Shown here piece after piece: positions 43,546 to 53,137 of a stretch of 64,000 nt of DNA (positions are counted from its first letter, which is position 1; every line of letters begins with the position of its first letter). Made by a program: the position numbers and the translations under genes. Under the pieces are notes generated by a model. That model was not told the DNA's origin and ran no database searches. It was given only the letters and a program-made list of their open reading frames with translations. The DNA comes from Euphorbia lathyris. Its lineage: Eukaryota; Streptophyta; Magnoliopsida; Malpighiales; Euphorbiaceae. The DNA lies in the NCBI RefSeq assembly GCF_963576675.1, contig NC_088912.1, positions 59,156,895-59,220,894 on the forward strand, written 5' to 3'.

Positions 43546-44213
43546 ACTAAGCGCCGATAAGGTTTCCAAGCCCAGGTTCATTTTTGAAACCCCCTCCATT
43601 CGCTGGTGCTCCCCGGGAATCCTGGCAACACGAGCCATCGCCCGAGCTAGATCGGAGGTCATCATATCAGAATGCACCGATAAATTCATGACATAGTCCC
43701 TGAACTTGGAGATTTTCGTTTCCATCCTCTTAACCATTTCTGAATGATCTCCTACCCGATCCGGCACATCAGCAGACAGCTCGGTCCCGCCATCAGTACA
43801 GGATTTCCTGGCACCCTCGCTGGCCCAAGCTGCATTTTTCCCGGCAGGCTCTTCCCCGGCCCCAATTTCATGAACAGATTTCCCCGTATCCCTTTTTCGC
43901 TTTTGAGCAAGCACCCCATGATTCGGGCTCGCGCCTTTTTCCTCTTCAATGATGATCACCTCCACATCGCCCTCGGGCTCCTTAGCAACTGGATCATTCA
44001 CGGGCATTCCTTGCGGGACATCGACTATTCCGTCAGCATCTTCTCACGCATCAAGAACCCCTCCCATACTCTGCACCACTTGGTTCGCATCCTCGAGCGA
44101 GGAAAACGAGGCCAATGAACCCGAAGCTCCTCCGAACGCCTCATCGGTGGTCTCCAGACCAACACTGAATTCGTTGGGGTCAAAGTCCATGCTGACACGG
44201 CGATCTCCTGGAC
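43546..44213 (-). pseudogene. Antisense gene 1 of H: exon 2
   Basis: Lies between an acceptor TTTGCAG (44214-44215) and a donor at 43545 or 43542 (both keep the frame). It codes for an acidic, low-complexity segment (EVIIIEEEKGAS) and the start of the helical region. A TGA at 44044-44046 looks like a C-to-T change from CGA. The reading frame matches exon 1 across intron 1 (103 bp, 44316-44214) with the phase preserved, and exon 3 across intron 2 (about 80 bp). Confidence 0.7.
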
Positions 44214-44316
44214 CTGCAAAGACAGAAGGAAAAAGTACACTAAGGCATTCCGAATACACAATAGAGCATTATGTGCGATGAAATTCACAAAGCAAGTTAA
44301 AACCCCAGCCCCTCAC

Positions 44317-45493
44317 CTACAACGGCAACATTCACCGAGATCGCCTCCATTTCCGCCAATTCTCCAGCCTTGAAGTTATATCCCCGTTTCCATTTCTCAA
44401 AATCCGCAACCGACCACCCCGAAAGTTGAGCCATCCGCCATTGGTTCCAGATGTAGTAACCGGCAGCCAGGAAATGACGAACTAACTCATCTACATCCTG
44501 CTTATGATCGTTATCTGACGGGAGATCTTTTAAGTATTTCACTAGATTCTCCTCTAATGGCAGCTTCGGGCGGGTTTTCAGCCATCGACTAGAGTCCATG
44601 GGGTCTTCGTTCCATACCACCCTAAAAGGAAAGTCTCCGTCGAGTTTCCTCACCAGGAAATAGCGGTGCCGGTATTCAGATACTTTATCTTTCAAACCAC
44701 CGATCACTTTGAACTTCTGGTGGGAGAACGTAACATGTTGAGATCGGGGCCCTTTGCTTGGTTTAAAAAACTCACGAAAAACCAAACCTGTTGCTCGATA
44801 CCCGGCAGATCGACACAAAGAATAGAAGGCCACCATCATTCTCCATCCGTTCGGATGTATTTGCCCGGGGCACAGATCGTATTCCTTCAGCACTTCTACA
44901 AAAAAGGGAAGGAGCGGCAGCCGCATCCCCGATTCAAACTGCTCCTCGTAAACGATGAGCTCATTTGCGCCACCCGCAGAGTGAGCTCGATTTTCTTCGC
45001 CCAGCGCAACCAATTCATAGGGTTTCCCGAGTCGATATACCGCAGATATCGCCGGTAGGTCCGCCGAGACGATTATACTATACGCATCCTCCACCAAAAA
45101 GGATTTCGGTCTCTTAGGACGCTCGACTCTCTCAAAGCGCTTACCGTCGATATTAGAAGTCCCAGGAGATCGAGTCCACACCCTCTCGCGCATTTCGTCG
45201 TAAATCGCGGCAAGGGGCCGCTCCTCGGTAATCAGACCCTCCGGCACAACCACTGCCACCTCTAGAATGCCGGCAGCAATGCCTCCGACAGGCCGCTCGA
45301 CGGTAGGCAGCGGACGAGCGACAGATTTCTTTCTTTTCTTTGCCTCACCGGCCACTGCGCTAGTTTCACTCTCTTTTTCCGCTCGCCTTTTTCGTGATAC
45401 TGTTCGCGTCCGCGAAGCGTCACGAAGCGTGAAGTCACCAGGGGTAACTGGCGGTAGTCTGCTTAGGGCTCCCCGTGAAGAACCCTCTGACAT
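44317..45493 (-). pseudogene. Antisense gene 1 of H: exon 1, gypsy-type putative transposon domain
   Basis: Starts at ATG 45493 (MSEGSSRG...); an upstream in-frame ATG at 45544 would add a Phe-rich stretch and is less likely. A basic, probably nuclear N-terminus (KKRKKS) is followed by a domain (residues about 150-330: RLPLLPFFVEVLKEYDLCP, HPNGWRMMVAFYSLC) that resembles the family annotated as putative gypsy type transposon (Transposase_28), found in antisense accessory genes of Tat-lineage elements. The exon ends at a GTGAGG donor (44316-44315). With exons 2 and 3 and the tail at 17276-17156 the coding length is divisible by three (about 809 codons). Function unknown. Exon 1 itself has no stop. 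The gene is now split by B. Confidence 0.75.
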
Positions 45494-46037
45494 AATACCC
45501 CTCCCCAGAAAAGACGAAAAAAAACAAAAAAAAAAAAACAACACAAAGCCAAAGCCAAGAAAATATACGACTAACCTTTGGGAAAAAAGTTACGACAAAC
45601 TGCCGTAAGGAATCTCCCGAAGAACAACGATAGTCAAATGACCACCAAATACGCAGAGCACGAACAAAAGAAGGTGGGCCGGCACGATCGTAGGAGGAAG
45701 GCAGAACCCACAGAAATAAAAAACGACGGCAAACACTCTCCCAAAGAAAATTTGAGGAAGAAATAAGAGGCTTTCTACATACCTCTTCTACTATTTATAT
45801 CAAAGGGGTAAGGGGCGCCGGCACCGCGCATATTTTTGAAAAATATTTACGGCGCATGCGGAGGCATTAATTACAGACATAATTAATGTGGCGCTACAAA
45901 CAAAAAACGCATGCAGCAATCCCAGAGGTCTCTTCAATTAATCCGACGAGCTCTTCTTACAGTTGTCCACCATTATCTAGGCAAGAAACAGTTGCAATCT
46001 CAAATCTTCTCGCATAAAATACTCAAATTGACTCTTC
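45494..46037 (-). promoter_or_regulatory. Upstream region of antisense gene 1
   Basis: A TATAAATAG box on the minus strand at 45791-45799 lies about 300 bp before the ATG at 45493 and suits an independent promoter facing left. An A/T run is at about 45518-45542. No ORF of note. The rest is the 3' untranslated part of H in its sense orientation. Confidence 0.45.
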
Positions 46038-46354
46038 GGCGGGGGGACTACATGATTCGGGATATGAATAGGGGCCCCAAGGCCCAGGAGGCCCCAAGGC
46101 CCGAGCACCCTCTATAAATACACAGCTCATCTGGGAAGTGAAGGGCGGGTAACTCTTTCTAACTCTCACACATTTGATTAATATACGCTCTTGGGCTACT
46201 AACTGTCTTGATCGTCAGAGTGTCCACAGGGACCCTTCCCGGTGCAGAGACGAACGTCCAGAGCACCAGATTAGGACCTATTCTTAGTTGGGTAGAGTTC
46301 GTGTTGGCTAGGCCATTTATTATCTTTCTCATCTATCTCCCAATTTTCTTAACA
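46038..46354 (+). repeat. Probable polypurine tract and 3' LTR of element H
   Basis: CGGCGGGGGGAC (46038-46048) looks like a polypurine tract. A segment of about 300 bp follows (roughly 46053-46354, TG...CA) with TATAAATA at 46113-46120 and a downstream GTCTTGATCGTCAGAGTG, similar to the R-U5 of Tat-type LTRs. The 5' LTR is outside the window, so neither border can be verified. Confidence 0.5.
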
Positions 46355-46374
46355 GCTGAATTTTAAAAAGAGTG

Positions 46375-46404
<30 letters not shown>
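46375..46404. repeat. (AT)n microsatellite
   Basis: About 30 bp of perfect AT dinucleotides between H and element D. The flanks (46355-46431) hold nothing else. Confidence 0.95.
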
Positions 46405-46406
<2 letters not shown>

Positions 46407-46431
46407 CTGTAATGAATATAATATAATATAA

Positions 46432-46798
46432 TGTTAGATCATATTCTTTTTGGTGCATCAGACGACAGTAGCGTTCTATCTTAAATAAGGTTTAGTTTGT
46501 GAAGAACAAAAGAGAGAATCAACAGAGAGAGAGAGAGTGTGACAGAAAATACTTTCCCTTAATTAGGGTTTTCATTGATCAATAGTATATATATGACAAG
46601 TATAGTTGTGTAGTGTAATTAGGATTCAGTGACCTAATTAAACGTATAATGTAAATATAACTCTATTTGTGTATAACTAATTATCTTAGAGATAATAGGA
46701 ATATTATCTCTGATCCTAATTAGACTTATAGAATAAGTGAAACTCTAATTAGTGTACAGATAATTAATGTAGAGATAATAATACTATTATCTCTAACA
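46432..46798 (-). repeat. 3' LTR of truncated copia element D
   Basis: 367 bp, TGTTAGAGATAAT ... TCTAACA in element orientation, with inverted ends TGTTAGA/TCTAACA. A tract AAAGGGGG lies directly upstream (46799 on). AT-rich with a GA run. Confidence 0.88.
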
Positions 46799-47212
46799 CC
46801 CCCTTTCAAGCCGATGCCGCGGTGAGACCAATAGTCGAGAGCGTAGTCGAGTGAAGCAAAGACTGGGAAGCGGCTTGGTCAAGATGTCAGCAACCTGATC
46901 GTCCATCGGAATGAACCTGACATTGAGGAAACCTTTTGTGACTTGTTCCCAGATAAAATGATAATCAAGTTCAATGTGCTTCGTGCGAGCATGAAAAACA
47001 GGATTCGATGTAAGGTATATGGTACCGACATTGTCACACCATAATTGTACCGAGAGAGGAGTGTGAAAGCCTAAGTTAGTCAGTAATGACCTGATCCAAA
47101 GAAGTTCTGCCGTTGCATTTGCTACGGTTTTGTATTCGCTTTCAATAAATGATCAGGCTATCATGGGTTGCTTGCGTGTGTGCCAAGAGACGATGCTTTT
47201 TCCAAGATACAA
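46799..47212 (-). pseudogene. pol: RNase H end of copia element D pol
   Basis: Reads on the minus strand as the last 130 or so residues of a copia pol: a VSW...KKQ-like segment, ESEYKTVANATAELLWI, LWCDNVGTIYL, a TKHIELDYHFIWEQV helix and a closing VADILTKPL motif. One TGA near 47158 (probably from CGA) interrupts it. The C-terminus runs into the polypurine tract. The element is cut off at about 47212 by sequence of another family, so RT, integrase, gag and the 5' LTR are missing. Confidence 0.85.
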
Positions 47213-47494
47213 CCATGAAGTGAGACTGTACTTTATAACATGATCACTAAACTTAAAGTAAACCCAAGTCAATTAATATGTTAAAGGGGTTGGCATATTA
47301 CTGTTGAGACTTCCATGTAACAGTGTTTTCTGTCGAGACAGAAAGCTGATCTCACAAGCTTTAGATATTCAGATATCTAGACAGTTACATGGATCCGGTG
47401 AAGGAGTTCATTAGGATTGGGACCCGACTTGAGATAACAGTATGGATTGATTTATCTAATGTGTCAATTGTTCGTCTCATTGGTATTAGTAGGT
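47213..47494 (+). repeat. B-family LTR fragment in opposite orientation
   Basis: Similar to the reverse complement of part of the B LTR (from CATGAAGTGAGAC to TCATTGGTATTA), but clearly diverged. It joins D abruptly at about 47212 and is cut at 47494 by the start of element F. Confidence 0.8.
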
Positions 47495-47936
47495 TGATAA
47501 GGGTCAAAAACCCCTATCTTTGGGTACGATTTTAGGACGGTTTTTAGTGTTATTTTATGAATAAGCGAGCAATTCTTGCATTTATATGCATTTGTGTGAG
47601 TTAGTTAGAAATTGTATATGTTCTATTTACTTTTCAATGTTTAGGCTCGTTCTCTGGTTATTTTTAGGCAAATATGGCCAAATTGGCATGTACGTTAAAT
47701 TTCCATTATCTTTTATAACTAATTGATCCGCCAAAAGTCGCACCAAACAGAGTGTTTACTTAAAATGAGCGATTGGCGGGTCAATTTAGCCTTGGAACTA
47801 ATGTTATTTGGAGTTTTCGTGCATGTGCAGGCTAAAACAGGAAAGAGTTCGGGTGAAAGTTGCGTTTCGGGACATCCAGCAGTCGCGCAAGGCGTTCTGG
47901 GCATTCCCGCTCGCCCAGCTCGCGGAGCAGCCCTGC

Positions 47937-47962
47937 GGGAATCAGTCAAAAGACTGATTCCC
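47937..47962 (+). promoter_or_regulatory. Perfect hairpin in the F LTR upstream of TATA
   Basis: GGGAATCAGTC - AAAA - GACTGATTCCC: 11-bp perfect arms with a 4-base loop, 85 bp upstream of the TATA box. A GC-rich CCCGCTCGCCCAGCTCGC stretch precedes it. Confidence 0.8.
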
Positions 47963-48047
47963 GGTCCCACAACGCCACGATCGACCCCACGTCTTCCCAC
48001 CTGCAAAAGGATACGAATTAGGTCAGAAAGAGGGCCCGAACCGCGTC

Positions 48048-48056
48048 TATAAATAG
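48048..48056 (+). promoter_or_regulatory. TATA box of the F LTR
   Basis: TATAAATAG in a CGTCTATAAATAGGA context. Confidence 0.65.
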
Positions 48057-49009
48057 GATTTTCTAAATGTAAAATAGACATCTTTCATTCTTGTAATTAT
48101 TTTAGCTTTCACCCTTGAAGAATCCTCTCCACCTCCTCCGTCTCCTACAACCTCCATTGAAGAACTTCCGAAGCTCCATCCACTGAGGATTATTCAAGAT
48201 CCGTCCTTAAGTCCTAGGAAGCCGACTGCAGGGTAGACAGGTTCCCTGAAAGGTATTTTCTTATCTCCTTTCATCTAATTATGTTTTTATCCCTTGATAC
48301 AGTCTATGAATCCTAGGCTAATTGTATCCCGTGACAATGTTCTTCATCTTTAATAATATTTTAGCTCTTGTTTTGTTCAATGATTTATTTATTTAATCTT
48401 TGTCTTACGCTTTATTCAATTGTTTTAACTCATTCAAAAGCCCCAAAATCTAGTTGGCACATATTGTGAGCTGAATCTGACCTAGTCAGAGCCTAGGAGA
48501 TTGACGACCTCTTAGTTAATTAAGCCCAAATTGCTGAGCCTTGGACCTAGTTTCGGCCTTACAAGGGAATCACGCACTAGGGACTTCAGAAGGGTAAGTA
48601 GGGTTAATCGCCTTGAATACAAGTGACTTAGATTAGGTTTTTAATCAATTGACCTAATAACCTATCTTCCTTATTATCGCTCATACCATGTTCCTTCGGG
48701 TAATTGCATTAGTAAAAGATCACCTAGGACTAGTTTAACTTAATTATGAGTAGAATAACTTAATTAGGCATAGAATAACTTAGCTAGGAGTAGAGTAATT
48801 CAACTAAGAGTAGATTAACTTAAACAAAACCAACTCAAAACCCACACAACCTAGATAACACCTGAGACCAAGTAGCTCGATACTTGCAGGAATAAATCCT
48901 GTGGATTCGATACCTGGAATTTCCAGATTTTATTACTTGATAACGACGTGGTACACTTATCCCTTAGTGAGCCTTGCGGTACCGAACGCCGTGAGGCACA
49001 TCAAGTTTT

Positions 49010-49027
49010 TGGCGCCGTTGCCGGGGA
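49010..49027 (+). other. Primer-binding site of element F (tRNA-Asp)
   Basis: TGGCGCCGTTGCCGGGGA, complementary to the 3' end of plant tRNA-Asp; usual for Athila-type elements. It lies six bases after the LTR. The rest of the leader up to 49424 has no ORF. Confidence 0.9.
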
Positions 49028-49424
49028 TTTATTTCTTTTGCAATATCGAACCAAAGGTCGATTTGTTAGTTTAGGCATTCGTTTGTGAATATCCTCTGTT
49101 TATATATCGTTTTTACCTGTTTATACATATACCTGTTTATACAAATACTTGTTTATATTTATAATTCTCTTGTTCGAATCTTTATTCATATGTTGAATAT
49201 ATTAGGTTATACATTTTTAATTTCTGTATATGCCATACGAACGTGGCATGTTGTCGTGTAAAAATTTGTATTACTTGTTTCGCCAAAAAAAGGTTAAAAT
49301 ACTCATATAGGACTATGTAATATTGTATGATAATACTGTATGATAAACTGATATACTAGATATTTATACCATCCTTCTTCTAGGAAAACTTTTTTTATTT
49401 TTATTTATCTTTCCTTTTCAGCAT

Positions 49425-50870
49425 ATGCATACTCGATCAGCGGAAATACCGTGTGTTCCACTTAACCTTGAACTTGAACGTACTCTTCACAGGAGCAAAC
49501 AAAACAGGGCTGTCAAGCCAAACGAGATCACTGAGCCTATTAAGATGACTGAGACTAACCCTCCCATCAATAACCGAAATACTAAGAACACCGGACCAGA
49601 AGCTGACACCCGCTCAATGAGCGAGATTTTAGCACCGCACCGACACCAGCACCTGTCCGGGATCGCTGCCCCAAACATTTCAGCCAACACCTATGAAATT
49701 AAGTCGGGCATAATTCACTTGATTCAACAAACAGGACTGTTTGGAGGATAAGCACATGAGAGCCCGAATGATCATCTGGATCGCTTCCTATTGTGCGCAG
49801 ACACTGCAAGAACAAATAGGGTTCCCCAAGATACTACCAGGCTGAAGCTATTTCCGTTTTCACTAACTAGGCAAGCTCTGGAATGGCTGAGAACACTAGA
49901 GCCCGGGTCAATCACCACATGGGCAGGATTGGAGAAGGAGTTCTTGTCCTACTACTTTCCTCCCTCGAAGACAGTGATGCTAATGGGTGAAATCACTTCA
50001 TTCCACCAACCCGAGCACGAAGCGCTCCACACATCTTGGACCCGATTCAGAAAAATGTTGCGCATGTGCCCGCATCACGATATGCTTAAACATCAGTTGG
50101 TGAGCGTCTTCTATCATGGCTTGACGCCCACTAACCGAGCTACTGTGGACTCCACCGTGGGTGGAGATTTATTTAGGAAGACTGCAATAGAAGCGTATGA
50201 CATGATCAATGAACTAGTAAGGAAGAGTGTGCAGTGGCAAGAGGAGAAACTCGCTGGCTCCACAAGGTAGCGGGTGTTTGCTATGGAAGATCAAGAATAG
50301 AGCCCAGTTGTTGCCGAGCTGAGTAGGAAGATGGATGTCCTGTTGGCTAAGTTCAGCCAACCTCCCACCTATGTGCATTGTGGCGGCGACCACCACAGAA
50401 AGGATTGTCAAGCAGGTAGCCCTTTCGCTGGAGATGGGGTGGAGATGGTCAATTACGTTGGGAGGCAACCGAGATACAACCAGAATTATAACAACTACAA
50501 CCCCAACAACAACTATAACTCCTACAACAACAACAACTATAGGAGGCCTTAGCACCCAAACTTATCCTACGGGAACTCAAATCAGAACGTGCTTAGACCT
50601 CCCAACGGCTTTGTTCAAGAGCACAGAGAGCAGGGGCTTGGCATGCCCCCATATCAGCAGCAGAACCAAGGGCCTATGCCACCTCCTAAGGAATCGGACG
50701 AAGTGGTGACTCTCCTAAAAGAGATTTTGACTAGGCTTGCTAACAATGAAGCTTTCTGTAAGGATCTGAGCAATCAGGTAGCTCAGATCAACAGGGACAG
50801 ACAGGAAAGGCCGCAGGGTTCTCTCCCAAGCACAACAGAGAAGAATCTAAAGATCCTGAAAAAGGATTGA
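49425..50870 (+). pseudogene. gag: Athila-type gag of element F
   Basis: One frame over the whole span, broken only by TAA 49749-49751, TAG 50268-50270, TAG near 50298 and TAG 50550-50552; each fits a C-to-T change of a Gln codon. The core is a Retrotrans_gag domain (LKLFPFSLTRQALEWL, YYFPPSKTVMLMGEI, RMCPHHDML, FYHGLTPTNRATVD). A knuckle-like CGGDHHRKDC follows near 50380; its first Cys appears lost. Then come an Asn/Tyr-rich stretch and a helical tail. The frame ends at TGA 50868-50870. The ATG at 49425 follows a normal leader. Gag would form the particle, but this copy cannot. Confidence 0.87.
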
Positions 50871-51060
50871 GTAAGGGGGAAAAATCGGATTTTCCCCGGT
50901 TTAAATTCAAAAGTTGAACAATCATTTAAATTTTCAGTTGTTTCTTTCTTTTTTATGAATTTTGTTGGTTGTTTTCATCGTTTCTATTTTTGTTCATTTA
51001 GATTGTCACATGTATATGCGTCTCGTTTCCTTACTGTTAAAAAAAATTCGTCCTGGGACG

Positions 51061-51210
51061 CCCAGCTCGCCGAGCTGGGCATCCCAGCTTGGGCGAGCTG
51101 GGCACTGTCGCCCAGCTCGGTGAGCTGGGCACCCCAACTCGGGCGAGCTAGGCGCTGCCGCCCAGCTCGCCGAGCTGCTCGGCCGAGCTGGCTAGCTCAG
51201 CCGAGATGGG
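51061..51210 (+). repeat. 50-bp GC-rich palindromic tandem repeats in F
   Basis: CCCAGCTCG starts at 51061, 51111 and 51161, an exact 50-bp step. Each unit holds the near-palindrome CCCAGCTCGCCGAGCTGGG. It lies upstream of a TA-rich run (51249-51271) and the env-like gene. The ORF at 50955-51221 is an artefact of this array. Confidence 0.9.
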
Positions 51211-51396
51211 CAAAGGTTTAGGATTTTTAAATCCCGAACCAACTAAAATATATATATATATATATATATAATTAAGGGGGATGAACATTCATCCCCCTTC
51301 TTCACCTTCTTCATCTTCTTTCCTTTCTTTTTCTTTTTCTCCTTTATCAACCCTAACCCCCAAATCTTCGTTTCTAACCCGAAATCAACGAACAAG

Positions 51397-51935
51397 GTAT
51401 GTATTCTTACCTATTTTTTATTTCTCGCATGATTTTAGGATTAGATTTTAGTTTAGAACATTGGTTTTTGAGTATTGGGTAACCCTAGGTTTTGGGAATT
51501 TTTACCCTTTTTTCAAATAAATCACTTGTTTGCTTGTTTTTCTTGATTTCCTTGCAATTTATGAAATTATTATGATCAATATGTGCTTTGGGTATGCTTT
51601 GAGTTCTTAATTTGTGAGTTTTGGAGAAATTGCTCAAATTGGGTAAAACCTCCATTTTAGCTCAAAATTCAACTATGCAGTTTATAGTTGAAAGCTTGTC
51701 AATAGGACCCCTTTTCACATTCTTAACACATTTTGGTCGCTGGGCCTCGTTGATTTTGCACGGATTAAGAGTTACGGGTTAATTACTTCATTTTGGGGAC
51801 CAAAACCTTACATTTTGGTCCCTAAGTTTCTAATCTTCAATCATGTCTATAGGTTGGATGTTTGGGTATTTAGGTATAATTATGTATATAAGTATGTTGT
51901 AACTAGTCCGTTTTGGTCTCCTTTCTTATTCTCAG
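51397..51935 (+). other. Putative leader intron of the F env-like gene
   Basis: Donor AAG/GTATGT at 51397 and acceptor TTATTCTCAG/GA at 51935 (539 bp, T-rich). The ATG follows six bases after the acceptor, at 51941. No coding sequence inside. Called from consensus only. Confidence 0.5.
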
Positions 51936-51940
51936 GAACT

Positions 51941-53137
51941 ATGGGCTGAAAAGGCAAAGCCAAGGTTGTTGTTGAAAACGAGGCCGACTCCGACGTCGAG
52001 TTCAGTGACGCCCTGTAAGATAATTATGGTTCTCCTTTTGGGATAGTCAATGAGCGCGAGGGGGAATTATATGATCGTTTTTCCAAACAAGACCATTCCC
52101 CCCGAATTATCATTGACCAAAAATACTTAGCATCTATAGGGTTGGACAATGATTTCAAAGAGATCCTAAAGTTCCAAGGCTAGTACCACCTAGCCACAAA
52201 AAGGACTGTCGCTTATGACAACTATACCGTAGAGTTTCTAAGTACCCTGAAAAAAGAACCATCCATAGGTACTGATAAATACTCATTCCGACTGAACGGT
52301 AAACCTTATCGCCTCAGTGATACATAGATAGCAGCTTGCATGGGAGTTTATAGCCCAAGTGATGCAGTCTCAGGTTTCAAAAAACCCATGACTACGACAG
52401 ACGCCTGGTACAAATTGACCGGATCGTCAGATTATGATTCCGGCACTACTAGCCCAAAATCTCTTTGAGACCCACTCTTAAATCTTGCACACAAATTTAT
52501 AGCACATAACCTATTAGGCAAGCACGAGAGTAACAAGGTCTCTAGCACAGAAGTGCTTATACCGTGGTGTGTGGCAAATAATAAACCTGTTGACAATGTT
52601 AAAGCCATCTTTGAGGGTTTTCGGAGCCAAACAAGTAAGAGACGCGGCTCCATTGGGCTTGGTTATTTGGTGACCCACTTCCTTAACGACTAGTTCAAAG
52701 ACTTGGTCATTAACGACAATGGTTTCCATCCTACACTGCTTAACGCCAATTTTCTAGGAAGATCTACTTTTCATGCAGTTTTGCATAGAGATCCATCTGC
52801 AGGCGCAAGCTCAAGCGGCCAGACGCGGAAACGAGCACGGAGACCACCATAACAAAGAGAGGAAAAACAGGCAGGAGCTGAGGGGGAAGGAGCTGCAGCT
52901 GCAACAGAAGGGTACCAAGAGCCGGGGAAACATGCTCAATTCCAAGCTATGAACACAATGATGGTAAAAATGTGGGATCTCAACCTCCGAACCTTTAACA
53001 CTGTTCAGCAGATGGACCAACGATTCACCAATTTTGAGCAGAACATGGATCGGAGGCTCACTGGTCTCGAGTACATAGTGGCAGACTACTGCGAGCGCTA
53101 TAACATGCCATGGCCATATCCCCCGGCCGATCAGTAA
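51941..53137 (+). pseudogene. ATHILA ORF-1-like (env-position) gene of element F
   Basis: A single frame of 399 codons from ATG 51941 to TAA 53135-53137, with stops at 51947 (TGA), 52016 (TAA), 52181 (TAG), 52325 (TAG), 52466 (TGA), 52691 (TAG) and 52850 (TAA) and no frameshift. The middle part resembles the ATHILA ORF-1 family (YTVEFLSTLKKEP, YSFRLNGKPYRLSD, LLNLAHKFIAHNLLG, GSIGLGYLVTHFL). The C-terminus is helical (TNFEQNMDRRLTGLEYIV). I see no transmembrane segment. It stands in the env position of Athila elements; true envelope function is not established. Every stop can come from Gln, Arg or Trp by one transition. Confidence 0.8.

Larger units (their letters stand above)
1..46354 (+). 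mobile_element. Element H: decayed Tat-lineage Ty3/gypsy retrotransposon (host of the nest)
   Basis: Three separated pieces (1-1164, 12935-17281, 43004 to about 46354) read as one element once the younger insertions are removed. Reading order on + is protease tail, RT, RNase H, a second RNase H-like domain, integrase, a tandem-repeat block, then antisense (-) accessory ORFs and a probable 3' LTR. The 5' LTR and gag lie left of the window. The pieces are bounded by exact 5-bp duplications around A (GGAAC at 1160-1164 and 12935-12939) and B (ATCAG at 17277-17281 and 43004-43008). The double RNase H and antisense accessory genes between integrase and the LTR are known for Tat-lineage elements. 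The right end is the least certain part. Confidence 0.85.
47495..49003 (+). repeat. 5' LTR of element F
   Basis: About 1.5 kb, from TGATAAGGGTCAAAAA to GAGGCACATCA; TGAT/ATCA ends and the PBS a few bases further on define it. The partner LTR is outside the window. TATA box at 48048-48056. Confidence 0.82.

Noticed and set aside
46432..46798. Solo LTR
   Set aside because: A polypurine tract and pol RNase H sequence adjoin it on the inner side, so it is the 3' end of a truncated element.
49487..49690. Minus-strand ORF in the F gag region, and similar shadows at 43499-43696, 43744-44118 and 44666-45058
   Set aside because: Opposite-strand readings of recognised genes with no motif of their own.
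51061..51210. GC-rich palindromic repeats as a possible rRNA or tRNA-like gene
   Set aside because: Simple 50-bp tandem repeat without RNA-gene motifs or box A/B sequences.
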